A stretch of DNA of 5,553 nt, taken from positions 1-5,553 of the forward strand of contig JAFVOV010000068.1 in the NCBI GenBank assembly GCA_017505675.1, written 5' to 3'. Positions 3,836-5,553 of the stretch are shown here, in pieces. Both the position numbers and the translations under genes were made by a program. Position 1 is the stretch's first letter; the number at the start of each line of letters is the position of its first letter. The stretch comes from Clostridia bacterium. GTDB taxonomy: Bacteria; Bacillota; Clostridia; Christensenellales; Borkfalkiaceae. The notes beneath the pieces are model-generated. The model was not told where the DNA came from and made no database searches. It saw nothing but the letters and a program-made list of their open reading frames with translations.

Positions 3836-5553
3836 TTATTTGCGTTCTTTTATATCAAAATATACGCTAGTATGGTCTATTGCACAAAAGTCTATAGTAA
3901 TACCCAAGTTTGCAAGAACGCTACCGCTTGCCACAATATTTAGTTGTGGAATTTCATAAACTTTTTTCTCGTCAAGCCCTTTAAGATAAATTCTGTGCGG
4001 TTGATTATTTACGTAAGAAGTTTTGCTCCTATAATAAACGCCGTAGCCTTCACTTTTATCTTTAGATAAAATCATAAACGCAAAATAATTACTATCAAAC
4101 GGACTTGCAAGCCTAAAAAGGTCTCCCGTAAGCGCAATATCCCTAACGCTTTTATAGCGCTCGGTATAACCGCGCAGTTCTTCAATGCGTTCGAGTTCTA
4201 AAAAGTTCATTTCGTAGCCGTAAACGCCCATAGAAGCCACGTTAGCGCGCGTGTAAAGGTCTATGTTCCTTTTGGTGTGTACGTTGGGTATATCGCTAAC
4301 GTGAGCGGATATTGTTGACGGCGGATAAACAACGCTAGTACCGTATTGAATAAGCGTGCGCGCATCCGCATCAGTTGCGTCACTAGTCCAAATTTGCGGA
4401 GTATAACATAACATACCCGCATCAAAACGCCCGCCACCGCCAGCGCAACCTTCAATTAAAACTAAAGGATATTTTTTCCGTATATATGATAAAACTTCAT
4501 AAAGCCCCAAAATATATCGGTGGGTAAATTCCCCCTGCTTATCCGGTGATAGTTTTAACGAATAATTTTCCGTCAAATATCTATTACAATCCCATTTAAC
4601 GTAAGAAATATCGTGATTACCAAGAATATTATCAAACACGCCTTTTATATAATTTATAACTTCAGGATTAGAAAAATCCAACGCCATTTGATTTCTTCCA
4701 AGTTTCGGCACTCTGCCTTTTACCTGTACCGCCCAGTCAGAATGTTTTTCAAAAAGTTCACTCTTTTCACTTATCATTTCAGGCTCTATCCAAAGCCCGA
4801 ATTTTAAACCTAAATCTTTCGCGTATTCAATAACTTCATCAATGCCGTTTGGTAATTTTCTTTTATCAACTTCCCAGTCGCCTAAACTAGTTTTATCATT
4901 ATCCCTACCGATAAACCAACCGTCGTCTAGAACAACCATCTCTGCCCCAACTTTAGCCGCGTTATCAGTAAAACGCTTTAACTTATCCGCATCAAAATTC
5001 ATATAACACCCTTCCCAAGTGTTTGCAACTATCGGGCGTGACGTTTGTGCGAAATTTTCAGGAACTATTTTTTCTCTTATAAAATCGTGTATTGTTCGCG
5101 AAGCGCCACCTAAACCTTGTTCAGAATAGAAAAGCACCGCTTCCGCCGATGATAAACTTTCATTAGGGCATAATTTCCAACAAAAATTATCGTCGCCCAT
5201 ACCTCCAAAAAGTCTTAAATCCGAACATTGCCCACGCTCTACGCCCACAGCAAAAGACCCGCTATAAAGTAAAAGCGCGCCTATTACTTCACCTAAATTC
5301 TCATTTAAGCCGTTAGTGGAAACACCTATAAAAGGCGTAGTTTGGTGGGAAGAACAATTGCCTTTCACCGACCTATATTTTTTAACACCGTAAGTTATCT
5401 TTTCATTGATTAGCATTCTTTCACAGCCGTAAACTCCGCTGAACGCCACCAAAGAATAACCTTTATCGGAAATATCTAGCATAAAACTATCTATCCGCTT
5501 AACTTGTACGGCTAAATTGCTTTCATTTTCAATTTCCGTCCTGCGCGCAATAA
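3836..5553 (-). CDS. GH36 alpha-galactosidase, 5' end beyond window
   Basis: This is a glycoside hydrolase family 36 alpha-galactosidase (AgaA/RafA/MelA type), which releases terminal alpha-galactose from melibiose, raffinose or stachyose, probably in the cytoplasm. The frame is open to the right edge with 571 residues visible. The ATG at 5480-5482 is internal: the 23 codons before it (starting IARRTEIENE) read through without a stop and match the family's N-terminal beta-sandwich. Full-length members have about 720-740 residues, so about 150-170 are missing. The TIM-barrel signatures are DDGWF (codons near 4925-4911), FGLWIEPEM, YVKWDCNR with the nucleophile Asp codon at 4589-4591, GGGGRFDAGML, and WTSDATD with the likely acid/base Asp codon at 4379-4381. 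The second motif is usually SDNTD or SDDTD, so Ala is unusual. The AraC-family gene follows 51 bp downstream. Without the N-terminus I cannot exclude a secretion signal. Confidence 0.95.
   Translation of the reverse strand, partial: IARRTEIENESNLAVQVKRIDSFMLDISDKGYSLVAFSGVYGCERMLINEKITYGVKKYRSVKGNCSSHQTTPFIGVSTNGLNENLGEVIGALLLYSGSFAVGVERGQCSDLRLFGGMGDDNFCWKLCPNESLSSAEAVLFYSEQGLGGASRTIHDFIREKIVPENFAQTSRPIVANTWEGCYMNFDADKLKRFTDNAAKVGAEMVVLDDGWFIGRDNDKTSLGDWEVDKRKLPNGIDEVIEYAKDLGLKFGLWIEPEMISEKSELFEKHSDWAVQVKGRVPKLGRNQMALDFSNPEVINYIKGVFDNILGNHDISYVKWDCNRYLTENYSLKLSPDKQGEFTHRYILGLYEVLSYIRKKYPLVLIEGCAGGGGRFDAGMLCYTPQIWTSDATDADARTLIQYGTSVVYPPSTISAHVSDIPNVHTKRNIDLYTRANVASMGVYGYEMNFLELERIEELRGYTERYKSVRDIALTGDLFRLASPFDSNYFAFMILSKDKSEGYGVYYRSKTSYVNNQPHRIYLKGLDEKKVYEIPQLNIVASGSVLANLGITIDFCAIDHTSVYFDIKERK

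Noticed and set aside
4261..4455. 64-codon minus-strand open frame
   Set aside because: It is a second frame inside the alpha-galactosidase catalytic domain, which is clearly coding in its own frame.
4613..4807. 64-codon plus-strand open frame
   Set aside because: It is antisense to the alpha-galactosidase, of low complexity and without a domain.
1..5553. Mobile element, CRISPR array, phage or defence genes
   Set aside because: No direct-repeat arrays, transposase, integrase or nuclease motifs are seen; all genes are ordinary metabolic, transport or regulatory genes with similar base composition.

Overview
The window is a compact, AT-rich bacterial segment in which every recognisable gene lies on the minus strand. 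Read in the direction of transcription (right to left) the order is: a GH36 alpha-galactosidase cut by the right edge, an AraC-family regulator, a terminator, a cysteine synthase, a strong promoter with a glycine riboswitch, an AGCS-family sodium/amino-acid symporter, a terminator, a second strong promoter, and an elongator tRNA-Met at the left edge. Sigma-A type promoters (TTGACA, 17 bp, TATAAT or TATACT), intrinsic terminators with U-tracts, an AAGGAG ribosome binding site, a tRNA with encoded CCA and a terminator-type glycine riboswitch all point to a low-GC Bacillota, probably a clostridial lineage. This taxonomic guess is inference; no marker gene is present.

Region by region. Bases 3-205 hold the tRNA-Met gene and its consensus promoter, whose -35 box sits inside an imperfect inverted repeat. 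Bases 206-1984 form one transcription unit: promoter (1931-1959), leader with a single glycine aptamer (about 1796-1885), hairpin terminator (1725-1765), symporter gene (253-1707) and 3' terminator (206-241). Bases 1985-2977 hold cysK and its short upstream region. Bases 2972-5553 hold the end of a carbohydrate-use operon: the alpha-galactosidase followed 51 bp later by the AraC-type regulator and a strong terminator. No stretch longer than 300 bases lacks a gene; the longest gap (1708-1984, 277 bases) is filled by the riboswitch leader and promoter.

How the parts work together. The riboswitch links the symporter to intracellular glycine. I found a 12-pair alternative pairing between the 5' strand of the aptamer's P1 stem and the 5' arm of the terminator. 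This predicts that glycine binding frees the terminator to form, so the switch should turn the gene OFF, which fits a glycine/alanine importer. The alpha-galactosidase and the AraC-type regulator look like a sugar-responsive pair. cysK appears to be an independent gene with no Shine-Dalgarno sequence.

I see no mobile element, CRISPR array, phage gene or clearly new gene system. The most interesting items are the single-aptamer riboswitch and its inferred logic, the possibly leaderless cysK, and unusual residues in otherwise conserved motifs of the two enzymes.
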